Part shown: positions 23,901 through 35,600 of the stretch, in pieces
Layout of the letters: every line of letters begins with the position of its first letter
Numbering within the stretch: position 1 is the first letter of the stretch
DNA from: Plasmodium malariae
Lineage: Eukaryota; Apicomplexa; Aconoidasida; Haemosporida; Plasmodiidae
Assembly: GCF_900090045.1 (NCBI RefSeq)
Contig: NC_041787.1
Coordinates: forward strand, 1,198,001 to 1,262,000
Length of the DNA: 64,000 bases
Direction: 5' to 3'
Translations under genes and position numbers: made by a program
The notes under the pieces: model-generated
What the model was told of the DNA's origin: nothing
The model's database searches: none
Seen by the model: the letters and a program-made list of their open reading frames with translations, nothing else

Positions 23901-25618
23901 TAGTTCACTTCCTACTTCTTTGCCCACTTGTTCTCCTACCTCTTTACTTATACTATTTAATGTTGTGTTGATATCATTCATGCTGTATACATTTACATTA
24001 TCTTTCTTGTCAACGTACTCATCCCGTAGTAACACATACTTTTCAGCGTCATCAATATTTACGTTTACAATTGCAGTACTAGTCCCCTCTGTTCCAGTTA
24101 CTTGCTCTTTATCTGATATTTCTTTTTTCACGTTAGGCCTCTTATTAGAATCAAGATTTTTCTTTTGTAATTTTTTCACAATATAATGTTTTGCGTTTGG
24201 TATGTAATAATTTGCTGCTTGTATGAAATTTTTTGAATTCATATCATTATTTATATGAACTGCATTTTTTTTGGTTACAACTCCTTTATTTGTTGTAATA
24301 TGTTCTTGTCTATTTACTATATCTTCATCTATACTTTTAATTTCACTTATATTAACAAGTGCCTTCTCTTCCTCTTTTTTTTCTACATACATTTCTTGTT
24401 CGTTTGAAATTTCTTTTTTTTTTACTCTGTCATCTTGGTTAGGACTTACATCTATTTCTTCTTGCATGTCCTTTTTTTCAATTTTGAATTCATTCAATAA
24501 CGTCGTAACATTTTCTGTGTTGTTATTTTTATTCCTCTTGATAGTATTATTTTTTTCTTTAATGATTTCTTCCACATTTTTTGGGTTCCCTAAATTGCCA
24601 TCTTTCGTTTGTTCTTTATCTCTACCCGTAGTTTTACCTTCATCTGTTACTTTGGTTTTACCTTCATCTGTTACTTTGGTTTTACTTTCATCCGTTACTT
24701 TGGTTTTACCTTCATCTGTTACTTTGGTTTTACCTTCATCTGTTACTTTGGTTTTACCTTCATCTGTTACTTTGGTTTTACCTTCATCTGTTACTTTGGT
24801 TTTACTTTCATCTGTTACTTTGGTTTTACTTTCATCTGTTACTTCGGTTTTACCTTCATCTGTTACTTTGGTTTTACCTTCATCTGTTACTTTGTTTTAC
24901 TTTCATCTGTTACTTTGGTTTTACCTTCATCTGTTACTTTGGTTTTACCTTCATCTGTTACTTTGGTTTTACCTTCATCTGTTACTTTGGTTTTACCTTC
25001 ATCTGTTACTTTGGTTTTACCTTCATCTGTTACTTTGGTTTTACCTTCATCTGTTACTTTGGTTTTACTTTCATCTGTTACTTTGGTTTTACCTTCATCT
25101 GTTACTTTGGTTTTACTTTCATCCGTTACTTTGGTTTTACTTTCATCTGTTACTTCGGTTTTACCTTCATCTGTTACTTTGGTTTTACTTTCATCCGTTA
25201 CTTCGGTTTTACCTTCATCTGTTACTTCGGTTTTACCTTCATCTGTTACTTTGGTTTTACTTTCATCCGTTACTTTGGTTTTACCTTCATCCGTTACTTT
25301 GGCTTTACCTTCAATCGCTCCTTCTTTCTTTCCTTTAACTTTTCTTTCTTTTTCCCCCAAACCGTTTTCACCTATTCTTAATTCATTATTATGGTCATTA
25401 TATTTTTTTAGCAATCCTAAATTTTTTTTATGTAAAAAATTACCAGATAAAATTGGTTGTGTTCCTTTTATAACATGAATGTAATTTGTCTTTCCATTAT
25501 ATCCATTTGATTTTATGTTCTTTTTATTATTAGTTACATCACAAAAAGAAAATGAAACTTCTAATAAATAAACTATAATAATCAAGTTGATATAATACAA
25601 ACACAAGCATGGTATCAT
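20904..25618 (-). CDS. secreted class 3 lipase with a repeat-rich N-terminus; frame broken by one missing base
   Basis: The frame from ATG 25618 starts with a signal peptide (MIPCLCLYYINLIIIVYLLEVSFSF) and leads into an 8-residue repeat, (K/E)VTDE(G/S)KT. At about 24894 one repeat copy has a single G where all others have GG (plus strand), which brings a stop at 24887. The same repeats and the lipase then continue in the next frame down to 20904. With that base restored the product would be about 1571 residues. After the repeats come Lys/Glu-rich and Asn/Ser-rich stretches (23000-24570), then a class 3 lipase domain in the last 450 residues. It has FQGTTSP, the nucleophile elbow GHSFGAA (near 21545-21565) and YDPVPL with the likely catalytic Asp (near 21360-21380). 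The catalytic His is probably among HLLTKY or HFSQTHY further on. It probably hydrolyses glycerolipids in a secretory compartment. Confidence 0.85.
24636..25304 (-). repeat. 24-base tandem repeat, about 28 copies, coding
   Basis: The unit (plus strand) is close to TTACTTTGGTTTTACCTTCATC plus TG. Translated on the minus strand it gives (K/E)VTDE(G/S)KT. I count 17 copies before and 11 after the frame break at about 24894. Variation is limited to a few codons (K/E, G/S, one synonymous C/T). Near-identity suggests recent expansion by slippage or unequal exchange. Confidence 0.9.
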
Positions 25619-25702
25619 TTTCTTAGAAAATGCTTACTTTATACTCAAATAAACAAAATATATACTTAAAAAATGAAAGAAGAAAACATTGTAGAAATTT
25701 TC

Positions 25703-25739
<37 letters not shown>

Positions 25740-26096
25740 TTATATTTATATATTTAATTATTTATTATTTTAAAAAAATCATAACGGTTAAAAAAAGTCT
25801 TTATTTTTTTTGTTTTTTAAGGGTTCCTAGTGAAAATTTTTCACGTTCCAGAGCAACTACATCTTATATAATGGTAAATATTATATATACATATGCATAT
25901 ACATATATATATATGTATAAATGTACGTTTAAATGTAAATATAAATATATGTATAAGTAAATAAATAAATATATATATCCATAATTGTTTTAATTAACTC
26001 TTTTTACTTCTTTAAAAAAGAAGTAATAAAATAAAAAAAAAAAAAAACTTTTCTATAAGAAATTATCAGCCTTAAGTTCAAATAAAGAAACCACAT

Positions 26097-26148
<52 letters not shown>

Positions 26149-26370
26149 TAAATAAATATATACTTATAAATTTATATATAAGTATACATAAATTATTATG
26201 TGCGTATATTTATATGCACTTACTATTATATATAAAAATAAAATGACCAAATTAAAAAGGGAGCATGAACATAAAATAACGTATTATATATAGAAGTGTT
26301 TAATATATACTGGGGAAAGGTTAATGGTGATAACTCGTATAAATATAATGTATATTTAAACATATATATA

Positions 26371-26408
<38 letters not shown>

Positions 26409-26791
26409 CCAAAGAATTATATATTTAAAAGATTCGGCAAGTAATGACGGCACAAAAAGAAAAAAAGGATATAAAAAATTACATATATATATTATACATA
26501 TAACATAAAATGATTAAAAAGTATGGAAAATTCAATCATATGGATATAGTGGGCTTTTTTTTTTTTTTTTTTTTTTTTTTTTTCTTTTATTTTATTCCAA
26601 CATTATTAGCAAATATAAACTTTACGAATTAAAAAAAAAAAAAAAAAGAAATTATATAAATAACATTCCATAAAACAATGAAGAATAAAAAAATATATTT
26701 TCTGATTGTAATATGAGAAAATTAGCTGGACTGTTTTAAAAATATAGTAATATATGGAATGAACAGATACTATACTTTCAAATGAACACAT

Positions 26792-26835
<44 letters not shown>

Positions 26836-27172
26836 TCGATTACGTATTTGAAGAAAAAGTAAACACATATTACGCTAAATGCTTTTATATATTAAAGGCA
26901 AATCTGTGGTACTCCCTCCCCTTATTATATTTTTTCCTTCAAAACTTGAGCACTCTAGTGAAATGCCTGTGTAAGCATCCAAAAAAGTAATTACACCGAT
27001 AAAATGAAATTGTTACACTGAACTAGCGAAATGTGGAATAAATAGAATTACATAACAGATGGATAAATAGTTACGTATATACATATACATTTACGCTTAT
27101 ATATATATATATATATATATATGCACATATATGTAAGTACATATGTGTAGGGGCTTCTAACTATATTTGGTG
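25619..27172. other. intergenic: lipase promoter side and trigger-factor 3' flank
   Basis: The region contains a 32-base A tract (about 26101-26132), T/A tracts (26556-26583, 26631-26647) and TA microsatellites (25706-25734, 26377-26403, 26799-26831, 27099-27121). A 15-base perfect palindrome, GTGAAAATTTTTCAC, lies at 25830-25844 in a slightly more G/C-rich patch. Short frames here are microsatellite translations. No gene is seen. Confidence 0.55.
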
Positions 27173-30100
27173 TCAACTTTTTTTGGATCTTTCTTGAAAA
27201 AACTTGGTATAATTTGCGCCCTTCTTAAAAGTGTAGTATTCTAATTCAACATTTTCGTTGTTTTCCTTTTTTTTCTCGATGACAAAATTTGATTCATTGG
27301 TGAAGTTAAAAATTTTTTGTGTACGTGGAGTATCACAATCGATCTTATCACAATTGCTATTATCACCATCACTGCTACCACTGCTGATCTTATCATCATT
27401 ATCATTTGGGGTATTTACAGTGTTGCTATTTTTTTCATTTATATTTGTCCCATCACGATATGATGATAACTGTTCCCTGCTTTTACGTGGATCGCTAGCT
27501 GACTGTTGGTCATCATTTAGAAATTCTTCTTTTGTGTAACTAGACCCTTTTTTTAGACTGACCGAAAAATTTAAGGATGAATTATGATTTATATCAAATG
27601 AAATATTAGAATTTAGAGAAACAAAATCCAGGACGCATTGTGCTTGGTGTACTGTATAAATTTTTTTTATTAATGACTGTACATTATTTGTAGGTGTTTT
27701 AATTAATGTCCTTATAACATCTCTAATTATATGTTCATAATTTACTTTTAACTTTGAATTTTGAAATATTGATTTAACTATAAAAGAAAATTTAATTTGA
27801 TCATATATTTCTTTTTGTGATTTTTTAATAAATTCTTCAAAATCTAATATTTGGTGGTTATCTTTATCATTTACACTCTTTTTCATTTTCTGTTTTCTTA
27901 AATAATTATCATACAACCTTTTACCTTGTGCACGAAATAATGTTATCGGTATATTTAAAGTAGTAATTTCCATTAATTTTTTATATGCTTCCATTCTTCT
28001 TTGGTCGACACATTTACCTTGAATGTCCTTCATAGCTCTTCCTTCAATATCTTCATACAACTCATCAATAGTCTTATTATATTTCTTTAAAACATAATCA
28101 TTTATATCTTCATTTCCTTTTTTTCTTATTTTAATATCTAATATTTCTACTTCTAACACACATTTTATTAAATCACTTTTCCCCAATATGTAATCATTTA
28201 AACTGTCGTCTGTATTTTTTTCAGTCTCGTACTCACTTGGGTCGCATATGTTTTGAAGGATTTTCGTCGTTTCACCACTTCTATTGTAATATAATTTATC
28301 GTCAAGAGAATTAATATCTTCATTTAGTAGTTCCTCCACATACTTGTCGAAGTTTTCAAGAAAATGTAGTTTCTCGTCTCTTTTGTAAGGCTCACTAGGA
28401 TCGTTTGGTTTGTCCAATCGACTTGGATCGCTTGACTCACCTGACTCGTTTGGTTCGCTCCTCCCATTCGGTTCGCCCTTTTCGTCACTTTCCTCTTCAT
28501 CAAATAAAACGCTGTTATCATTTAAAATATATTCAATGTCTTCTTCCTTATTTGCAATATAATACTCTGCTTCCTTTATCTCCTTTGTCTCCTTTGCTTC
28601 CACTGATTCTTCTGATGCTCTACTTCTACTGGTCTGCTTACTATTCCTTTCTGATTCGACGCGTTCCTCCCGACCATCCTGTTCACCATTTTCGTTCCCT
28701 TTCTTGAGCGACTGTTCTAATGTATTGCTGTCAAAAAATTTATTTTCATTGGTCTTTAAAATATTTTCCAATTTTTGAAGTGTTCTATTATTTTTTAATT
28801 TTTTAATTTCTGTATAAATAATTTCTCTAAATTTACTTATACTTTCTTTATTAATTTCCTTGAGATTTATAACTTGTTGATCTTTATTCTTATCAAGTGT
28901 TAAATTATTTTTTTGAAAATAATCCTTAAATAAACTTATGGGTAAATAGACAGTTATATTTTTTTTTTGATTCTTGTTCATACCGATTAAGGATTCATTA
29001 AAACCAAGAGGATTATAATTTTCTTTTATCAATATAGTTGCATTATTCATTTGAATAATATCATTGGGTAACAAATATCCTTGTTTAAAATAATTTGAAA
29101 AATCTGCATTTTTCAAATATTCGTCGTAGTAGTATCTTCTACTCTCATTATCCTTATCATTTGTCTCATTAAATAAATTTTCTTCATTTGCATTATGAAC
29201 ATTTGTTAAAGTGTTCTCTTCATAATTATTTGAATTGTTAATAAAGTTCTCTTCGTCCTTATCTATATCTATTAAATCGTTAATTTTGTTATTCTCTATG
29301 ATATTCAATTCTTCATTTATCCTGTATTTTTTTTCTACTGCATATTTTTTATCATCAATAGGACATTTATTTTGAGTTGCTCCTTGCACCATTTTTCTGT
29401 GAGTATTTCTCCTATCCGTGTTAACTTTACAATACTCATCATAATAGATATCATTAAAGCTGTAAACCCATCCTCGTAAAATGTTTATATATACATCATT
29501 ATTCCATTCTACTTTATGACTGTGGTCTGAATTTATAGCAACTTCATTTTCATTTTGAACAATTTTTAAGAATTCTTTAAAAGCGTTTCCTTTCTCGTAT
29601 GGAGGTATTTTAACAGTTAGGTCTAAATTGAGGTACGACTTCAGAAATTTAATAGTAGGAAATTTGTCAATAGAAAAATTTAGTACTATATCATTAAACT
29701 TACTTATGTTCATATGGTCAATTTTATTTAATAATCGGGGTGCTCCTATTAAATGTAATTTCTTTATACCTTTGTAAACTTTTATAATATCTTCATTGAC
29801 GTATTTTAAAAAAATTTTAAAGTAATCATTTTGATCTACATAATTAATTAAACTGTTCACTGGTATATCCTTCAAATAGGAATACTCATATTTGTTTTCT
29901 TTTAATTTTTTTTCTTTATATTTTTTTACACACATATCATAGTAGTCCTCTCTCAGTTTGCCCTTTATGTGTATTTTTAACACAATATCACTACTTTCGT
30001 TATTTTCGTCAATGTATTCAATTTTTAATAGCTTCTTTTTAACATTTTCTATTAAAGTTATTTGTTTTTTTTCCTTTTCTTTGTCCAACTGGTCTACTTG

Positions 30101-30259
30101 GTCCACTTCCTTCTCCTTAGGTGCTTCACTGTTACCGTCGTTGCTACTTTCGCCCCTTCTTGAAGTATGTTTAATTTTCACTTCAATTTTTTTTTTTTCT
30201 TTTTTGTAGGGAAGGGGATAGTAGTAGGTGTTTCTTTTTTTGTCCTTATTTTTTATGTA

Positions 30260-30295
<36 letters not shown>

Positions 30296-30637
30296 CTGCC
30301 TTAGCAAATGGTTACGAGGTAGTAACAAAATTTCTCTCTCACCAATGCATGATGTATTTTTATAAAGCCATTTCATGTTTTTTTTTTTTTTTTTGCATTT
30401 CCATCCAACATTTAAAGGAAAACTAATATTAGTATACCTAGAACATTTCCTTTTAACTTTATTACTTTTTTTTTTCACAGTCCAATGGTGTCCTTTCAAG
30501 TTAGCAATTAGTTTACTACTTGAAATTTCATTGTTCTTGGGAAGTGCACTATAGTTATATATTGCTTTAATATAATGAAGAATAAAACATATGAAAAGGA
30601 AAAACTGGCAATAAATTAATTTGCGCCCTATACCCAT
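27173..30637 (-). CDS. trigger factor-like chaperone, apicoplast-targeted
   Basis: The 1154-residue frame starts with a signal peptide (FFLFICFILHYIKA) and a long Lys/Asn-rich, acid-poor leader, the pattern of apicoplast import. The body follows bacterial and chloroplast trigger factor. The ribosome-binding-type domain lies at about 200-370, with an FSIDKFPTIKF strand. The FKBP-type part is near residues 530-600, with GFNESLIGMNKNQKKNITVY matching the family GFxxxLIGM pattern. A long helical C-terminal domain at about 820-1020 contains NIPITLFRAQGKRLYDNYL. The GFRK ribosome-contact signature is not evident. Large acidic/Ser-rich inserts (28350-28700 and 29140-29400) and a Ser/Asn/Asp tail are typical of Plasmodium. 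A run of 31 T on the coding strand (30263-30293) gives about ten Phe in the leader, where length or a small intron is doubtful. Expected role: folding of newly made apicoplast proteins. Confidence 0.75.
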
Positions 30638-30924
30638 ATTAACGCGTTAGGTGTGCGCGTGGGTTTATAATTATGTATATGTTAATATATATATATGCTA
30701 CTAAATCTTAATTGGTTTATTGGCTTATAAGTTCCTCTGTCGTTTGCTCCATGTACGCCTCATTTTCATGAGATAAATGTAAACATGCGCATATAAACAT
30801 ACCTATATACACATTTTTATAAACTTACATTTGCGTACACACACACATATATATATATATATATACAAACATGGAAATGTATGCAATACAGTATGTAAAT
30901 ATATGTATATAAATACATGTAAAG

Positions 30925-30967
<43 letters not shown>

Positions 30968-31059
30968 AATATAAGCATGTATGCATATTTATACATTCGC
31001 TTATTCGCTTGCTACTAAGCATTCTTCAGAATATTTTCAAAAGTTTAATTTTGAAACCG

Positions 31060-31090
<31 letters not shown>

Positions 31091-31669
31091 AATCTGAGTT
31101 TTACATTGTGCCTTGAAGGATAACTTAGTTGTACTAGTACGATTCATTTTATTTTAATTCGTTTTAATTTATTTTTGTAAGTATAAGCTTACATATCATC
31201 GCTTTTTTACAAAATATTTGAATGTGTTTTGTTTTATACAAACAATTTTGCACGTTTTTGCAAAAAACTGTTAATGTGCTATTTTGCCATAAATATGTTA
31301 GTATGCTATTTTACCATAAACATGTTAGTATGCTATTTTACCATAAACTTGTTAATAAGCTTTTTTTGCCGCAAAACCGTTAATTACTGCTTTTTTGTTT
31401 TATGTATGCATATATACATCCATAAATACATAAGACGTCCAAACGTAGGTACATGCGTAATGCTCATATACGAATGCTATACCTTTTTTGTATTCTTATG
31501 CACATTTGTTTCTCATTGGTGTACAGCTACAATATAACGAAATCATTTTATTGCATTGACGGATATTACGAATAATTCACATAATAATTTTTTGTATGAG
31601 AAACTGGGTTTAATTTTTTCCAAAAAAAAAAAAAAAAATTACATAGTTAACATAATTATTACTTTGCAC

Positions 31670-31701
<32 letters not shown>

Positions 31702-31869
31702 TAGAAAAACAAATAAATAGATAAATACATAAATACGACCATTATTAGATCCATTTTTATGAGTTATAGATAACTGTAGGAAGGCTAGGGGAAAGAGAAT
31801 ATTTGCTTTAATATGAAAAAGATTTGAAGCGCACATAAATATATACATAAAACACATATATAAAAAGCA
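30638..31869. other. intergenic, divergent promoter region of trigger factor and QCR6
   Basis: TA microsatellites lie at 30846-30864, 30928-30963 and 31671-31697, an A tract at 31060-31088 and another A tract at 31622-31638. A 27-base tandem repeat (TGTTAGTATGCTATTTTACC core, about three copies) lies at 31269-31365. No coding gene is seen. Confidence 0.55.
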
Positions 31870-32136
31870 ATGTCGTACCCATACAATGCTGAATTTTTTG
31901 TACGTTATCCCAAATTCAAGGAGAGGGATGAGAAAGAAAGAACTGTTGACCCACGAATTGAGTTAGAAAAAAAATGTGCAGTGAAATGTGTTCGACCAGT
32001 GAATGAATATCAAAATTGTGTGAGTAGAGTAAAAGCTAGAACTGATAACAAAGGGAATTGCTTAGGGCAGTATGAAGAATTGTATATATGTATTGATCAT
32101 TGCGTCGCTAAGGATCTGTTTAATTATCTTGTTTAG
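31870..32136 (+). CDS. QCR6: ubiquinol-cytochrome c reductase hinge protein (complex III subunit QCR6/UQCRH)
   Basis: An 88-residue single-exon protein. It carries the family pattern: DPR near residue 28, paired cysteines in CAVKC and later YQNC, NC and ICIDHC, and the C-terminal signature CVAKDLFNYL. Human UQCRH has the corresponding CVAHKLFNNL. The four conserved Cys form two disulfides in a helical hairpin of the intermembrane-space protein. It bridges cytochrome c1 and cytochrome c docking in complex III of the mitochondrial inner membrane. The acidic N-terminal stretch of animal and yeast forms is shorter and less acidic here. The start fits the family length, and the ATG follows an A-rich leader. 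The gene diverges from the trigger-factor gene and converges on Rab3GAP. Confidence 0.93.
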   Translation: MSYPYNAEFFVRYPKFKERDEKERTVDPRIELEKKCAVKCVRPVNEYQNCVSRVKARTDNKGNCLGQYEELYICIDHCVAKDLFNYLV

Positions 32137-32633
32137 CATTATATACACGCACATATATATATGTACGACAAATTTTTATGTTCATATATTACCTTTGAAT
32201 AGTTTTATTTAGTACATTTTCCTTTTACACACCCAAACAAGAAACTCTCATTATTTTTTTTTTTTTCTTTTTTAAAATGAACTCAAAAATTTACATAACT
32301 TGTACAAAATTGGTATCTACAACATACGTGTCCACCTAAATGCATGCTCACATATATGTGTGTAAAGGCTAGTGGAAAAAGTCAAAAAAAAAAAAAAAAA
32401 AAAATGCACATATAATTAACATACACACATATATACACGTCGAAAAAACATGCACGCCGAAAACGAAGTGTATGTTGAAAAAAAATTTATACTTCAAAAA
32501 AAAAATTAATTAAAAAAATAGCTATAAATCAGGGGCTAAAAAATTCAGGTGGGAATGTAAACAAACGAATAAAAATTCATCGCATATAAAAAAAAAAAAA
32601 AGTCGATTACTTTCAAAAGAACAAAAGCACAGA
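32137..32633. other. intergenic, convergent 3' ends
   Basis: Short A/T-rich spacer between QCR6 and Rab3GAP with an A tract at 32385-32404 and smaller runs. Nothing further is seen. Confidence 0.5.
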
Positions 32634-35600
32634 TCACAAAATTGGAGACGTTTTGATAAACGAAACGGTTGTGTCAATTGGACTGATGCTGCAGTACATC
32701 CTGGCGGGGTTGCTATAAAATGGGTCGTTAAAACTATAGTCTACATAATCCATAATGCATTCCTGAATATTCTGCTCTTTATTATTTGAATGCAATAAAA
32801 GGGATAACTTGTCTTTGTTGAGCATATTATTTTGATCACTAGTCTGGGAAGTTAGAGATTCATTTTTTTTAATTTTTACTGATACGCCAAAATTTTGATA
32901 AGAGGGGCTATTATTTGTCATGGGTATTTTGGTATTCTTTGTCTTTATAGTTTTAGGTAAATTTCTTGAAGATATAGTTCTATTTATTTTTTGAAATTTT
33001 GAGTTACTGTTATTTAATTTTTTATCGAATATATTATTTTTATTATTTTCATTTAAACACATATTTTTTATAAAATTATAAAAATATTTTTCATATTTTG
33101 GCTTAATAAGAATTTCTTTTTCTTCTGATTCCAGTATTGTATTTATTATTTTAAAAATTCTTTTTTCATTTAAATTGCTATTAAAAATTTGAAACAGCCA
33201 CATGCCTTTATTAAATAATTCTTCACATTTCTCAAACAAATGAAATAGCTTTTTATTAAAAATTATTTTGTATCTCTTTTTGTATGTCCTTCGAATTTCC
33301 CTCGAAAAATTCGTATCACTATAAGGAGGCATATTTCTTTTCTTTTTTTCAGGGCAAATACAATAATTCTTAAAATAGTTTTCTTCTTTGTTAATATTAA
33401 AACCATTTTTATAATTTAAATTTTGCTCCTTGTAGTTTGTATCTACATTATTATCACTGCTATTCTTTTCTGAGTCGTTTGCGTTATCCCGTATTTTTTG
33501 TACTTGTTCCTCCGTTTTAATGTAGTTACCAATTATATTATTATTTCCGTTAATATTTCCATTATTATATCCATCATTTCTTCCGTCTGTCTCCCTTTCC
33601 ACGTTAACCTTAACGGTGCAAAAACCACCTCCCTCATTATTTACTTTTTTTTGTATCACCGTGGATTCTTCTTCGTTTTCATTAGGTGCACCCGATATTC
33701 TGTCTTCCTTGGTACATTTCGAACCAGACGAATCTTTATATGTCATGATGTTCATTCGTAGAAAGGTTGCGCGATGATAATCATGCTGATCATGATGATG
33801 AAAGTTTTTGTCCCTATTTGTTAACTGCTCCTCAGCTTTACTTTTGTCTATTAGCGATTTCAAAAATAGATTTTCTTTTTTTTTTTTCCTTTCTTTTTTT
33901 TTTTTCTTATGAATATTTTTTATAATATTAAACATTTTTGAGAGTACATTTTGCATTTTCTTTAAGTAAATAAGTTTTGAGCTCATAACAGAATTAATAT
34001 AAGAAATAAAAAATACTTTAAATGCACATTCCAACAAATCTAAAATACTTAAATTTAATAAATTGTCTAAGTTTAATTCACCGACAAAAAAAGTATTAAA
34101 TGGACACTTAATTTTTTTGATATAATCATAATTCTTTTTTACATAGTCAAACATATTTTTTAAATAATCTTCATTCGTATAATATTTATTTTTTATTTCT
34201 TTATATTTATCTTTTATATAATTTATATCTATATTAACAAAATAACTATATTTTATACATTTATAACAATATTTTAACACATTTTGTGAAGTATATATTT
34301 TTCCAATATTCATTCTGTACCATTTAATAAAATCATTAAAATTATAATTTTTTTTTTTATTATTATATTTTAATATTTCATGAATTAATGTAATCATATC
34401 GTCTTGATCATTAACTTCTTTCGTACTTCCATTATTTTTAGTTATAAATAATTCCATATTGTTTAAAGGATATGGGAAAAAATTCGATATAATCAATTTT
34501 TTTTTTTTTTTTTTTTTTCCCACACTTACATCATTCCTTACCTTTTCAATTGGGAAAGGCATACCACCACAATTGTTCGCGTCTTCTTTACACTTTTTAA
34601 TGTGCTCTATACTGCTTACTTTACTAATGTTTTTGTCTCTATTACTTACGTTTTGACCTCTATGAAGTATGGGATTGCTCAGGGATACAATGCCACCACC
34701 AGTACCTCCTTTAGTAATATTTCCACTATTTACAATGTTACTGATTACACTGTTGCTAGTAGAGTCCTTTTCCACCTTGGCATACTGACCACTACTCTTG
34801 GGTATACATTCTTCACTGCCTTTAATATAGGCTAACTCAAAATTGGGGCTACTCTCCGTTTTATTACCTATACTTTTTTTATTACTTGCAGTTGTAGCAT
34901 CATTCAGATCGAAGGAAGGAAAGACGGTCTCTTTAGATATATTTTTTTTAGCAATAGTTGATGATGTATTACTCTTATTTTGTGTAACAACTGCTGTAGA
35001 AGCATCATTATTCTCATTCATATTTGGATCATCATCAAAGTTAAGATTATAATTCAACAAAGAGTTATCACTATCATTACAAAAAAAACTTAATGTTTTC
35101 TTTTGTTTTAAATGATTTTTTATTTCGTTAATTTTAAATTGTTGTGTTGATATATTTAATGCTTTAATATACTGAGAGAGGATTGAACATGAATAAGAAT
35201 AAATATTTCGAGGACCATATGATAAAAATAAATAATCATTAAAAATGTATTCATTATTTTCATATTTATTTCTTATGTTGTCAAAGAACTGATTCCAAAT
35301 ATAATAAAAAGTTTTTATATTACTTGAATGACTAATTAAATAGAAAAATAAAATGGATATTTTTTCTTCTTGATGGCACAGGAAATATTTTTCCTTAATT
35401 GTTAAAAAATCTTTTATAATTTGCTGTACATTTTCTTCCTCCTTTTCTTTCTCTTTATCTTCTACTTTATCTTTTTCTTCCTTTTCTTCTTTTTTCTCTT
35501 TAAAATTTTTCTTTTTAAAGTTCAAGTAATCTTTCCCATCTATTTCACCTTTTCTGCCTTTTCCATTTTTTCGCTTTTTTTGTTTTTGTTTTCTAAAGAT

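Noticed and set aside
23059..25478. Long plus-strand frames rich in S, L and FICYFG repeats
   Set aside because: They are antisense to the Ser/Glu-rich part and the 24-base repeat array of the lipase gene; the repeat length keeps all frames open.
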